Assembly: GCA_021234155.1 (NCBI GenBank)
Contig: JAJEKV010000040.1
Span: 2,581,799 to 2,645,798, forward strand
Reading direction: 5' to 3'
Source: Isoetes taiwanensis
Lineage: Eukaryota > Streptophyta > Lycopodiopsida > Isoetales > Isoetaceae
DNA length: 64,000 nt
Position numbers and translations under genes: made by a program. This document shows, piece after piece, positions 11,333-22,474 of the stretch. Numbering within the stretch: the stretch's first letter is position 1; each line of letters starts with the position of its first letter. Under the pieces are notes generated by a model. It saw only the letters and a list, made by a program, of their open reading frames with translations, was not told the origin of the DNA and made no database searches.

Positions 11333-12284
11333 TCTGAGTGTCACAATTAGCATTGGGGGAGCTGATATATGGGAGGATCTGTATGTCAGGACGTGTGAGT
11401 TTCTTGAGGGTGAGTGCTTGGGTGGCATGCTGTCTATTGAGCGTGGATCTGAATTGGATCATTTGCACCTGCAATGTGTCTTCAGGATGCCAATCACCAA
11501 CCCTATAGCTGTGAATATTCACCTCAAACATGCCCTGGACTGGATGGATCACAGGCCGCCAGGAGGTGTAATTCTTTGCAAAGCTCCTAAAGACACCCGC
11601 CTGCACTGCTTTAAAGGCATGCTAGGTTACTGCCTTAAAGATATAGGCAAGATGCACTTCAAGAACCACATGAAAGCAGTTACGCCTGAGCAGTTGGAAC
11701 GAGGCAAGAACCTTTATGCTCTTTACGGGGAGGGGGAGATAAAGAATTGTGTGGTTCAGGACAATCGAAATATTCTTGCTCGTGCACGACATTTTGTACT
11801 TTATCATGGCAGGAAGCAGAAAACTGCTAGCCTACGCTACACGCTTGCTAGAATGCTCCGGACAGGACGCTTTGTGCTTTCCAGTGCTTGGGTGCTCCCA
11901 TTTAATAGCAACAAAATCAGTTATGAGAGAGTTGAAGCGGCGTGGCGCCTTGCATTGGATCCAATGCATGCGACCATCAAGGACATGAGGTGTGCTATTT
12001 ATGGTCTGCAACCTGGCGAAGATCCGATTGAGAAAGTTGGGAAGAGGCGAAGACGATTTTGGGATGATGCAATAGCATCCAGGAAATTAGACAAACTGAA
12101 TGCGATGTTGGATGAGGAAGAGGTTGTAGACGATGGGGATGAAGAGATGAACATGGGATTTATGGATGGTGAAGAATGTTTTGAGGAGACCCTGGCTTTC
12201 CAGCCTCCTGAAAATCACAAGTTGATCCCCTTCCAGGACTCCATCCCCCTGGATGTAGTCGATGTAACGTTAGCTATCTCTTAG
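11325..12284 (+). CDS. HUH (Rep-type) endonuclease of a Replitron-like transposon
   Basis: An open frame of 319 residues from a TTG codon; the true start is upstream (see 11159-11332). Residues 46-50 read HLHLQ, the two-histidine metal-binding HUH motif. Residues 102-106 read YCLKD, the YxxK motif with the nucleophilic tyrosine and supporting lysine. The order and the 52-residue spacing fit single-tyrosine Rep endonucleases, which nick DNA and stay attached by a 5'-phosphotyrosine. After this come conserved HFKNHMKAVTPEQLERGKNLY and KVGKRRRRFWDD stretches and an acidic EEEVVDDGDEEMN region (about 265-280). No Walker motifs are visible, which argues against Helitron RepHel and against a single-stranded DNA virus Rep. 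The stop at 12282 probably lies in an intron. Identification is by motif, not by search. Confidence 0.65.
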   Translation: MIDLSVTISIGGADIWEDLYVRTCEFLEGECLGGMLSIERGSELDHLHLQCVFRMPITNPIAVNIHLKHALDWMDHRPPGGVILCKAPKDTRLHCFKGMLGYCLKDIGKMHFKNHMKAVTPEQLERGKNLYALYGEGEIKNCVVQDNRNILARARHFVLYHGRKQKTASLRYTLARMLRTGRFVLSSAWVLPFNSNKISYERVEAAWRLALDPMHATIKDMRCAIYGLQPGEDPIEKVGKRRRRFWDDAIASRKLDKLNAMLDEEEVVDDGDEEMNMGFMDGEECFEETLAFQPPENHKLIPFQDSIPLDVVDVTLAIS

Positions 12285-12357
12285 TGAGCAATTCAGTTGC
12301 ATTCTTTGAGCAAACAAAGAGAGTGATTGATGCATTCTTGATTGTTATATTTTGTAG

Positions 12358-12713
12358 GTGCAGTTAACGGCGAGCAGGAGCAAGAGACCCCTACAGCCCT
12401 GCCGTTCACTCCGTTCATAGCACTTGATCCGGAGTCTGACAGTGACGATGGGGTGGAGGGTAGACTGGTTGCTCCTACTAGTCCATTCTTTGATGTGGAG
12501 TGGATGAAGACGAACACATGGAGAATTGTTCATAACTTGAATGTAATCTGATTGATGCGTTGATATCTTAGAAGAGCCACTTACCGCAATGGATGATCCA
12601 GCAATGCATGTTACTGTGAGGAAGCGTCGGATCTTTAGAGGAGAGGTGAACCATGTTCGCGCAATGCTCCTTTCCAAGCTTCGGCAGCTGCGCATGAGAG
12701 AGCTTCCTTGCAT
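12358..12713 (+). CDS. Second coding segment of the HUH element (C-terminal or second exon)
   Basis: It begins just after TTTTGTAG, a good 3' splice site, and reads AVNGEQEQETP..., then a serine/acidic DPESDSDDG stretch and FFDVEWMKTNTWRIVHNLN. The frame breaks near 12545 and resumes (MDDPAMHVTVRKRRIFRGEVNHVRAMLLSKLRQL). Copy C has this part in one frame to a stop at 5526, and copy A has it on the minus strand. Copy B keeps a GT at the likely donor (12265, GTAACG), while A and C have GG there. The phase of a GT-AG splice joining both segments does not work out cleanly, so it may be a separate protein. Function unknown; the end could form a coiled coil. Confidence 0.45.
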
Positions 12714-12952
12714 TGATGTTTATAATGTCGAATGTAGTCTGTTCTATGTTCTGTTATGTATTATGTGGCTTCATATGTGATATATATGACAGTAATAACG
12801 TCCAATGTAAACTGTTTTCCCAATGTAAACCGTTGTTATATATAAAAAATGGAACGTTTTTTTTGGCTGGTGACAAGTGTAGAATCCAGTGTTCTGCAGG
12901 AAAATGGACCATTTAAAAAATGATTGATGCTACATTTGCTTCAAATGATTAT

Positions 12953-14620
12953 TCTATCCTACTGAAGTTCGAATTCAGTGGGCTTGCCATGAAGGGGCCT
13001 AATTTTTGTCCTTTTTTCCCTTGAAACAGTCTGGTGTATACGGGCAGTCTGGTGGTATATCCAAGTTTTGAAGAAGATTTGCAACAGTGCTTGTGCTTGG
13101 CTTAATCAGATCGATTTGGTGCTTGGATTTTGGTCTGCGACAGTGGTATGTTCATGCTCTGTAAATCATTCAATGCATTCACAACAGTCCTTGGGTTGAT
13201 CAGATCAATTTAGAAGTTAGAACTTCAAAAGAAAACAGACAATGGAGCAGAAGCCGAACCCAGTTGCCACACAGCCCTGCTTAACGAAGTTCTAAGTCTG
13301 ATTATGATACCTTGATTGAATGAACCATGCCGCATCGCAGAGCCGATACCCTGATTGAATGAACTATGCCGCAGAGCAGAGCCACAGTTACAGAGATACA
13401 GCGTTGGAAGAAAGAAAGGCTTTTTATTTCCCTCCTTTTTGTTTGCATTAAATTTTTGAGCGGGAGATCGATGGGATGGATGGGTGATTGGATTTGTTAA
13501 ACACTTAGATTTGTTGCTACAGTAGGTACAAAAAATGAGTAGTAAGTGCCGGTTTACAAATTAGCTATCGGCAATATTCCGGATCTGATTATTTTTTGTG
13601 CGGAAGGTGTTCCGCCACTTTGCCACGATGGACGACGAGTTGGCAATTTAAAACGGCATATTTGCCTCTGCCCCGGAGTTTCCCCAACGCTGCTCACCAG
13701 CCACACTCACGCCCACGCCCACAGGCGACGCTGACGCCCATGGGCCAGGCCCATGCTCACGGCCCACGCTGTGACAAAGAAGTCCAGTCACGCTCTATTC
13801 CAGATATATTCAAGTTTTATATGGTTGATCACGGGGGATGCTTTTATGGTGCTTACGTTTTTGAAGGCCCCCTATAATAATTGTTTTTAAATGAAATTTT
13901 GGGCACTCTTTGTTACAATAGACTTACCCATGATATAAGGGGATGGTCTTCATATTTTTTCTTGCCCCAGTTTCTATGATACATGTGCTACATTGACATT
14001 CCTTCGGATCCTATTCGTCATCAACGCAGTCACGAAGATTTTTTTTGGGTGACACAACCCAACCATTACCATCATTTTCGCCCCTAACTTTTTTGGCACC
14101 ATGTTGTAATTGTCGGACTTATCTTATAAAAGTCTGTACATGTTTTTGTGCTAAAAACTTCTAGGGGGAGGCAATGTTAACCACCTATTGTGCACATGCT
14201 AGATGTCAGTGGTGGCAGACTACACTTGGTATGATTAGTTTAACATAAGTGTAGGGCTTAGATTTAGCTAGATGTAGGGCTCAAATTTGCGGTCTACACT
14301 ATATTAGACCAGAGCCTCTTCAGATGTACTCAGGTTTTATCTCAAGTTTGGAGAGCCTCATTTGGCTCACGTTTCCTTCACTCTTTGTACATATTTTGTT
14401 CTTCTTGTCCTTATTTTGTGATCATGAGCATGGCAGCCTTGTAGCATCCGGCAGTCATAGACTGCTGCTGCGGGGTGTATGTCAAGAACTCACAATTACA
14501 GTCCACCAGATTGAGAATTCAGGCTCTAGCAAATGAATCATGAGAATCTCTAGCATGTACTTGGCATGTGGCTCTATGCAATTGAAAACACTAATAAATG
14601 TACCATGATATAACTTACCA
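12953..14620. other. Non-coding stretch, nothing recognised
   Basis: Short frames at 13546-13877 are driven by a GC-rich CACGCCC repeat (13700-13740) and show no family resemblance. AT content varies sharply. I see no RNA gene or transposon end. Confidence 0.5.
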
Positions 14621-14623
14621 GTA

Positions 14624-14709
14624 GGACGAAGCAAATCTCTAAAAAGGAGGGAACCGTATATGAGTAGGATGGAGCAAATCTCCAAAAAGAAGGGAACTGT
14701 ATATGAGAA
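14624..14709. repeat. Two tandem copies of a 43-bp unit
   Basis: Unit 1 (14624-14666) and unit 2 (14667-14709) share GCAAATCTC-AAAAAG-GGGAAC-GTATATGAG with a few substitutions. A local duplication with no coding meaning. Confidence 0.8.
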
Positions 14710-14960
14710 TATCTAAACTGCATAACTGTGCCATTATGAACTGTGTCTATCAGATTGAGAATCCATGGTCTAGCAGTCAAATTAGTAAGAATATCTGGCA
14801 ATTAATATCCATCTATGTATAGACGCTAGGATTTCCAAATGATATATGCATATCATTTTCTCCAACTGTAGCCATACTTTCCCAAATGGTACGTACATAC
14901 TATTCTTTCCAACTGTAGCCATACTTGCTGGACTACTGTCACTTACTATATCATAGTTAA

Positions 14961-15020
14961 TGATCCAGTTGATATTCTGTCTTTGCAGAATGATCCAATT
15001 GATATTTTGCCTTTACAGAA
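14961..15020. repeat. Two tandem copies of a 30-bp unit
   Basis: TGATCCARTTGATATTYTG-CTTTRCAGAA occurs at 14961-14990 and 14991-15020. Just upstream (14830-14930) a longer unit containing TCCAACTGTAGCCATACTT also occurs twice. Confidence 0.85.
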
Positions 15021-16985
15021 TTAAGTATTTACATCATAATGGGCTGCAGGTGCTACTCTGTTGCAAACCATGGATATGAATATGTCTATATGCAGTTCAA
15101 GCATCTGCACTATGGATTTGCAGATTGGATTGTAAAATGCCAATGTGCTCGCTATTTAGGCATCTACACCATTCCAAGCTTTGTCGTGTCATTCCAGTTA
15201 AGCAAGAGAGCTCAAAACATTACTGCAGAAGCTTCCATAGTTATGTTTTTACATGGAGCCTAGTCTGAAGGAAATGCAACACATCCCAATGAAAGAGATC
15301 ATGTTTTAAAAGAAAACATTTAACTGTATCATTGCACCCGTGGACATGTTGCGCACATGTTCTGCAGGTATATTTTGTTCAAGTCAACCCTGAACAAAAT
15401 TTGAGAACGCACCTGTGTCATCATAGCTTGCTGCAAAATACTCTTTGTGGTTTGGCACATTCAATTTCAACCATATTAAAGCATGCTCAACATACATAAT
15501 ACATGTGAAAGACAACCTTAAAGTAGAATGTCTTACCAATATGGAGAAACAACCAAGAGTGTCTTACAAATATTGAGAAACAATCAAGAAAAACAATGAC
15601 CAAATAGGACGTTTGTTTGCAAGTCCATCTTCACTAATATCTTAGAAAAACTTGATGTAGTTGCAAATTGCTTTGCAATGCCTTGTATGTCAAGTAAGCA
15701 CTGTTTGCAGGAGGAGCTGCCAACAATGCTGAGTATCTGTCAACCATTTAGCATTATTCTTCCATGTCATGCTGCCACGTCTTTATGTATTGAGTCCCTC
15801 AATTCAAGCTCGTGTACCCCTAAAATCTAGATTTAAGAATACCAGGCCTAAGCCTAGAACTCGCATTCTTCTCAGAAGTGAAAATGGAGCAGAGTATGTG
15901 GAGTTCAAACTGCAAACGGCGACAAAAGATAAAGTTGCAAATATATGACCAAACAAAACTACATAGACATTAAACATGATTTTCTTAATTCAAAAATGGC
16001 CTTATGATCTTCCCCAAATATATGATGCAGAAATAACTATAATACACTGTCTGCAGCAAATCATCCTTGCAAGAGCCATTGAAAGATTGCATCGACGATT
16101 GTCCATAGTTTGTGACTAAGCAGCCATGATTTTGAGCAATTAAAACAATCTATGTTAACATGGACCCATGGAGTCATGCCTTAAGTCAGCCAATGATGAG
16201 ATATGCAGCATCCTCAAAATCTGCCTACAAAACGGCGCATACATTCTTCCATTGTGCACTGCCCTTCCAGATTTAAATTTTTTAAATCATCTCAGAAGAT
16301 CAAAGTAGAAGCAGATACATGGTTATTGCACTAATGTAGCAACCAAATCATTTTCAAATATGTCAATCAAGCAAGTAAAAATTCATTGCAGAAGTAGAAG
16401 AAGAACCTTAGATCAATAATCGAGAAGTTAACATCATAAGAACTCCTAGAATATACAAAGCTTAGGTGATACCTTGGACATGCTGCTGCATGCACCCCGC
16501 TATATTCTCCTAATAGGCACTGATTTCAATTTCCTCAATCATCTCTGCAGAGCAAAGTAAAAGTTACATTCATGGATATAATTTCACTAAGCTAGTATCC
16601 GGATCGTTCTCAAATATATCTTCAATCAAGTAAGTGAGAAGGACAATCCCGGATCAATAATATCAGAAGCTAACATAATAAAGACTACCGTACATGGAAA
16701 ACAAAGCTAGGGTAATACCTTGGACATGCTTTGAGCTTCATGCATACGGTCGAATGCATATGGTCAAAAAGAAAGGCCAGTACTCCAAAGGGCGTTCAAA
16801 TATAGTTTGAAAATGCTAATATAGCTATCGAGATAAACGCAACAAAAATGACCCACCTAGAAATTTTGTGGGCAGCGTGAAGCTAGATAGTATATCAGGG
16901 ATGAACGGGCCATTTTCTAGGCAGTTAATCAAAATTTAACAGAAGAAAGGCCTTTGATTCTTGTCGGGTTGGAAAGCACTATATG
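15021..16985. other. Non-coding stretch with a diverged ~200-bp tandem duplication
   Basis: 16287-16490 and 16540-16735 are diverged copies: both contain a CATCTC-GCAAAGTA-like start, TCAATCAAG, GGATCAATAAT-AGAAG-TAACAT and AATACCTTGGACATGCT. The rest shows no gene or transposon that I recognise. The whole 14.6-16.7 kb interval is rich in such short duplications. Confidence 0.6.
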
Positions 16986-18030
16986 CCATGCAGAACATCA
17001 GCCACAAGGCAGAGTTGTATGCTTGGGGCCACAGTCACACCTGTTTAGGGCCTTGGTCGAGCCGATCCTCCTGTACAGGACATAAGTGTGGGGTCCGGTG
17101 ATATCCCTCACCACCTGGAATGATCTCGAGCAGGTGTTAAAAGCCACCTTGGCATGAGCCCTTGGAGTAAAATCCATAGTTTCATACCAGATCCTGCTCC
17201 AGGAGACAGGGTTTCTACCCCTTCAAAGGGCTGCATTGGAACGCCATACTATTTACTTCCAGAGGTGGTCCCTATTAGTGATACACGTTTGCCCAACCTT
17301 GCTTTGGCCGTAGCAATCGATCCCCAATGCCTCAAAGCCTGCTAGAAGGACAAGCAAGCTCAGTGGTTCTCACATTGGGATGTGCAGGCAAAAAGATGCG
17401 TAAAGGTACGGACAAAGAAGGATCACAATGCACTAAAGCTGTACCTAGATGTTACTTTCCTTCGCAAGCTTTGGGACGCAGATGCTCTGACGCACATTAA
17501 GATGGCACACTATCAACGGCAAATCAATCCTATACTCACGAGAGGCCCACACCAGTACTTATACACTCATTTGCCCATGAAGAAGCTTCCATTCGCAGGG
17601 GCGCACATCGTCTCCGCATTGAGGCAGGACGTTGGACTTGGGAAGCACGGGAGGAGAGGCTATGTCAGTGTTGTCACCGGGGCGCCATTGAAGATGAATG
17701 TCATGCCCTCCAGATCTGCCCAGCGTTTGCCCATATCCGAGCGTAGTATGGTCAGTTAGTACTGCCTGACCAGCCGCTGCATGAGTTATTGAATACGGCG
17801 TTCGTGTACCTCCAAGAGGTTATGGATACACGGACGTAATTGTGTCCTCCGGGACAGTATTGAATTGTCCTGTACAATTGTACAGTGTACCAACATACTT
17901 ATTACTGCTAAGGTTTTTCCCTCAAAAACCCTTCAGGTGGGGGTGCTCTCTTTTTGTTTGGGTCCCATAGACCAATTGGTCTCCGTGGACGATAAAAAAT
18001 CTATTTTATTCTATTCTATTCTCATACCAT
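16985..18030 (+). mobile_element. LINE 3' end (degenerate ORF2 C-terminus and tail)
   Basis: 17045-17140 reads as the ALVEPILLY-VWGP motif that follows the reverse transcriptase in plant LINEs. 17590-17740, in another frame, reads HRLRIEAGRW followed by LCQCCHRGAIEDECHAL-CP, the zinc-binding C-terminal motif. Stops and frame changes break it. The 3' part ends with TCTCCGTGGACGATAAAA and a (TTCTA)n tail near 18000-18030. The same tail in inverse orientation lies at 19393-19442. This family is distinct from the poly(A)-tailed L1-type elements elsewhere in the window. Confidence 0.7.
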
Positions 18031-19240
18031 AAACTAGCTAAGAGAATCCGCCACTGCTAGAACTCAAAATGCCTGTACCTTTCAGCTAGATCAGTAAAGG
18101 TTTCGTAGGCTGCCATAATTTTTTGTCTCTTCAACTAGTGATGATCCTATAAGCATAGCCATGATCCTATTTCCATGCTTATCATCCTGCAAACCATCCA
18201 TTCAAAGCTCATAAGAGCTTTTTCACATTTTCTCTTATTGTCAAGCCGTCTACAAATCCAATTTGGCTTATTAAGATATGAACTGTTTAATATGACCTGA
18301 AAACAAATTGTGAAAAGGTTGTTTGAGATACATGTATGTTTAATAAATCATTATCATACTGTATTTTATATTTGTTTTAATGATTGGTGGGGTTCAACAA
18401 AATATCTTTGACTTAAAAGTGGCAGTTCATGAGCTTTCTCTGCTATGAGCAAATCCTAGCCAGTTTTGAGTACAGGGGAAGAGCGGATCCACACAATAGA
18501 TTTACGTGTAAAGAAGTTGTAAGATTCATCCAATGGCTTGGTCAGAGAAATGAGATCATGATTAGACGTTAATTATATGTGACACTGTCTCCACTTGGAT
18601 TCAGAGGTTTGCTTCCATATGATAGATGATGCAAACGTAAACCTTTAAAAGTAAGAGTATAGAGTTTCATAAATTAGTTATCCCGTTTTGTACAATAATG
18701 ACATAATAAAGAAATAGAATGACATGACGTTGCAGTGAGTGAAATTCCATGTATAAAAACATGTTTGGTAATGCACGTGAAATCTAAAACAACAATATTT
18801 TATAAGATCTGAATATCCTAAAAATGCAATCTTTGTAACTTTCCTCATCATTGTGAATGGAGGAACAAGTTAGTGACCTAATGTCACGCAACGTTAGGGA
18901 GAGCGAACATAAACTATTGAAATGGTTGAAAAGAAGACTAACAAGCAACAAATGTCTCCTTCATTTAGGCATATTTCATGAGCAACATACTAGGACAACC
19001 AACATTACTAGGACAATCACCGTATCCAGTCTTGCTAGCTTTTTGTTTTCTTAGATTTAGTCCTGCTAAACTTTATTGGTGAATAGAAATAATCTATTAA
19101 TATTAAGAGGGACCTATCTTAACTGCATTGCTGTGGCTCACAATATGAAGAGGTTATAGTTCCGACAAATTTGGAACAGACACAAATTGGAAATTAATAG
19201 TGGTGCAACCCCACATGTTTGGAATCAAAGAAAGCCGACG
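18031..19240. other. AT-rich non-coding stretch, nothing recognised
   Basis: No frame, RNA gene or repeat structure beyond simple AT richness was recognised. Confidence 0.5.
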
Positions 19241-19244
19241 CGAT

Positions 19245-19969
19245 AAATTTTAAATAAAAAATATGATACTTACTATATAAAGTTGCTTTCTAAATTAATT
19301 CTCAGTTTTATCTATTTAGAATTAAATTTTCATCTAAGATAACTATGTATAATTAAAATATTTTTTCTTTCAAAATATTTAAAAAAAGTTTTAGAATAGA
19401 ATAGAATAGAATATGATTTTATCGTCCACGGAGACCAACTGGTAATTAAATAATTACGTTTATGTTTAATAAAAAATAAATAGTTTATTATTGATTAAAT
19501 GTCATTATATTTTATTTCATCAATAATAAATTATGCAATAGTCATTATTAAACCAATAACTTTATATTATTTAATTAATTTCAACCTAAAACCTTTCTTA
19601 AAGTATTTTTAGAAGTGTAAAAGTTTGTAAATTATGAAATTCTCATAATAAGTTTAAGTCAATTGCTTATCAAACCATCAAAATTCATTTAAGGTTGTCA
19701 CGATTGCCAAATTTTGAATATGTTAAATCACTGAAAATTAAATTTTTTATATTCTTGAAATATCTAATTCTGAATAGATTCAAATAAAAATTACTTTGGA
19801 AATCAATTGTATTCTTTGATAACTATTATAGTTTCAATTTGAAGATAAACTTATATAATTAAAACTTATAAAAATTATAATAATCAAGAAGAATCAAATA
19901 ATACATATATTCTTATAATGGCGTGCTTGAAGCGCTATCTATTAAATTTGAATAAGTCCAAATTTTGTT
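19245..19969 (-). mobile_element. AT-rich terminal-inverted-repeat element E, truncated copy E'
   Basis: This is the reverse complement of the right part of element E at 47498-48065 plus the left end of E (33600-33704). It ends at 19969 with ATTTGAATAAGTCCAAATTTTGTT, the terminal repeat of E. The other end is lost near 19245. A LINE tail (19393-19442) is inserted in it. Non-coding and very AT-rich, so a non-autonomous element of unknown superfamily. Confidence 0.65.
19393..19442 (-). mobile_element. Solitary LINE 3' tail inserted in element E'
   Basis: AGAATAGAATAGAATAG followed by ATCGTCCACGGAGACCAACTGG is the reverse complement of the LINE tail at about 17980-18030. It interrupts sequence that is continuous in the copy at 47498-48065. 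About 50 bp, an extremely 5'-truncated insertion. Confidence 0.65.
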
Positions 19970-20480
19970 AAATATGTCATGCTTCTATTTTGGACTGGGG
20001 GCATCGCTGCCATTTAAATCAGAAGAATTCACAGGAGAATTCACAGGAACTCCTGGAGTCGAATCTGGCAATGTAAACCTAAAACGCTACGTGGTGAAAA
20101 TCCGGCAGCAGGTAGATATCCCTTTTGAAAAGGTCGGGGGCGCTACGAGGTGGAAATTCCATTTAGAAAAGGTCGGGAGCATGCCTGAACTCTAGAGCGC
20201 TCGACTTCGAAACTGGACTTCCAAACTCTGCACCTCCACTTCTAAACTTTGCAGGTTTGCAACTCGTCTAGTCGAATCTGACAACATAGCTCTTTGCTTC
20301 TCTGGAATCTGCCTCAATATAGCTCCCCACCTCCACCTCCATGCCATAATATAGCTCTCCACATCCATGCCATAATATAGTTCTCCAACTCTATGGGAAC
20401 TATATAGAGTGAGAACTATATTATAGCTCTCCACCTCCATGCCATAATATAGCTCTCTAACTCTATATCCCAATTGTAAA
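19970..20480 (+). repeat. Flank repeat R, copy 1 (matches 48182-48688)
   Basis: A direct, roughly 500-bp repeat of 48182-48688, including AATATGTCATGC, CTCCTGGAGTCGAATCTGGC-like sequence and a tandem array of about 26-bp units with GCCATAATATAGCTCTCCAC at 20341-20470. It follows the end of element E in both places. No convincing protein. Confidence 0.75.
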
Positions 20481-20995
20481 TACTAGTTTATACAAGGAGA
20501 GATGGCAAAGATTAAAAAATAAGTGCCCATGACCACTAACCTTTCTTCACGTCATAATTTATGTTATCTGGATTCGTCTACTTAAAACTTTCTTAAATCT
20601 TTCAAGCATTCAAAGGAAGAAAACAACAAGAAATTTATGATCGAGCATTCCCTATTCCTTGTCCTATCTTAAATTACACAAAAGAACACAAAATGAAGGT
20701 ATAGAAAAGAACACAAAATTATTTACCCTCTCTAAAGGCATTCTTGTAGTATCAAAATTTTCAATGTAGAACAGGTTACCTCTTCATCGGCATTTGATAC
20801 TTGTCCATATCCACGCCCCTCCCTTCCATGTCCATCTCCATGTCCCTCTCTTCCACGACCGCAGCCATCTCGGCCATGATTATTAACTCGAGCAGCCGGA
20901 GCTGGAGCTCGCATCGACATAAGGTTGACCGGCAGTAAAGGACGTTCAGGTGATTTATTTTTTGTTAACATTTATATTAATCTTTTTAAGGCCCG
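20481..20995. other. Unassigned stretch with a Gly/Arg/His-rich minus-strand frame
   Basis: A minus-strand frame at 20971-20732 (79 codons) is rich in repeated Gly-Arg-Gly and Gly-His-Gly pairs. It could be a low-complexity accident or a relic of a transposon-encoded protein. I do not recognise it. Confidence 0.3.
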
Positions 20996-22460
20996 TTAAT
21001 TTTGCGTTAACTGGATGTTAACTACGACGTCTTGTCTGAAATGATATGTTAGTTAGAGTTTTCCGTTTAAAAATTACTTAACAGCCATTAATCAAATACA
21101 TTAACAGAATATTAACTTAACTTGCAGTGTGAGGGTAGAATCAGTTAAATTCGCTAATTTAACCTAACCTAACCGCTTGTGTGAATAGACCCTAAGTATG
21201 TTAAACAAAAAGTGGTCAGGTGAAGATCAACATCTAAAAAAAAATGGTAGTTTAACGCGAGCAATGCCACAATAAATTAGACACTTCACAATTATAGCGA
21301 ATTGAAACCTATGAATTGGACAAGCAATTATGTATTGCTAGCACATGCACATTCTTTGTGTGTGCATTCATTGTTTCTGTTTGTATTGAAGTGCTTTTCT
21401 TTTTGTGTGTGCACCGACATTCATTCTTTGTGTGTGTATCAAGCATGGTTCTTTAATTTGCCCATTCCTGAAATTTTTTTACCATCCTGGAAATGTTCCG
21501 ACAATAAAATAAAAAATTCTTAGCAGAAAAAATACACTATCCCGCAGTCTCAAATGCCAGCGGCATTTATAAAAGAAAGTTCGAGCTATATATGGTCAGA
21601 TTTTAAAAGAAAGTTCGAGCCAGATTTCAGACGAGGTGATGAAGTTTTCTGAAAAGTATCAATTTTATATTCAACAAAATTTGGACTTATTCAAATTTAA
21701 TAGATAGCGCTTCAAGCACACCATTATAAGAATATATGTATTATTTGATTCTTCTTGATTGTTATAATTTTTATAAGTGAGGATGAAACGGGAATGGCGG
21801 GCGCGAGCGCTACCCTGATCTATCTTAACCCTAACTAGGGTTCTATCACGATCAGACTCGGTAATCGAGTTAAGCAGGTAAGGTAAATTGCATTTCAGCT
21901 TTAGATCTTGGATTTTTTGGGTCCCATAATCTTCCTGGAAAGGTATCTTCGACCCTGCCAAAATTCCATATTTCCTTCTTGCCATTCGCCATCCCTCAAC
22001 TTTTTCTGACTTCCAATCATCCTTCTTCCATATTTCCTTCTTGCCATTCGCCATCCCTCAACTTTTTCTGACTTCCAATCATCCTTCTCGTTCCACGTCC
22101 CTCTAATAGCTCTGCAACATCCTCGTACCATGGACCCACCGGATCTATCAGACGGATTATCTCCCCCAATGCACTCCATATTAAATACTTTCTGCTCCTT
22201 AAATCCTCATGAGCAGAAACAAATTTTAGCCCAACAACAGCTTCTGCTTCAGGGAGATCTTGCTCCGATTCAATTTGGGGAATTCACGACCTTCGTTTCT
22301 GTCACACAATGGCGCCTAAGAATGCTCTGCCCTCCTCTTTCCCAGATCGTCCCTTCTGGGATTGCTATGCTCCGCTAAATGCGAACTCAAGCAACACCTT
22401 CATCCGGAGGTCACAACCTTTCAAGGAGGATAACGCCATTAAACATCCATGGGGTCAACA
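20996..22460 (+). repeat. Segmental duplication copy 1 (matches 32924-34365)
   Basis: About 1.45 kb shared in direct orientation with 32924-34365. It holds a left-flank sequence (20996-21664), the left end of element E (21665-21777, ending TTATAAG) and the 5' region of the L1-type LINE (from 21778). Here the LINE stops at 22460-22477, where the TG tract begins. In the other copy it continues full length. Confidence 0.85.
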
Positions 22461-22474
22461 AGTCTATCAGATCC

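Larger units (their letters stand above)
11030..12952 (+). mobile_element. HUH-endonuclease (Replitron-like) transposon, copy B
   Basis: This is the best of three copies. It comprises a basic/AT-hook-like 5' part (11040-11332), the HUH endonuclease frame (11325-12284), an intron-like gap and a second coding segment (12358-12713), then a non-coding tail ending ...CTTCAAATGATTAT. Copies A and C contain the same tail, but their flank after this point differs from B, which sets the 3' end near 12952. No long terminal inverted or direct repeats are seen and no target duplication can be shown. HUH transposons do not need them. There is no helicase motif anywhere in the element. Confidence 0.65.

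Noticed and set aside
11325-12284. Integrated single-stranded DNA virus Rep gene
   Set aside because: The HUH and YxxK motifs fit, but no helicase or capsid gene is present, and three related copies with a shared 3' end behave like a transposon family. Kept as a lesser alternative only.
11325-12284. Helitron RepHel protein
   Set aside because: Too short, no SF1 helicase motifs, one tyrosine instead of the usual two, and no CTRR/hairpin at the 3' end near 12952.
13546-13877. His/Ala-rich frames
   Set aside because: Driven by a CACGCCC simple repeat; no family resemblance.
17154-17345. Short frame as an independent gene
   Set aside because: It lies within a degenerate LINE ORF2, whose true frames read differently on either side.
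20732-20971. Gly/Arg/His-rich minus-strand frame as a real protein
   Set aside because: Low complexity and no conserved motif. Only noted as part of an unassigned stretch.
21163-21180. CCTAACCTAACC, telomere-like
   Set aside because: Only two to three units inside a duplicated flank sequence. Not a telomeric repeat.
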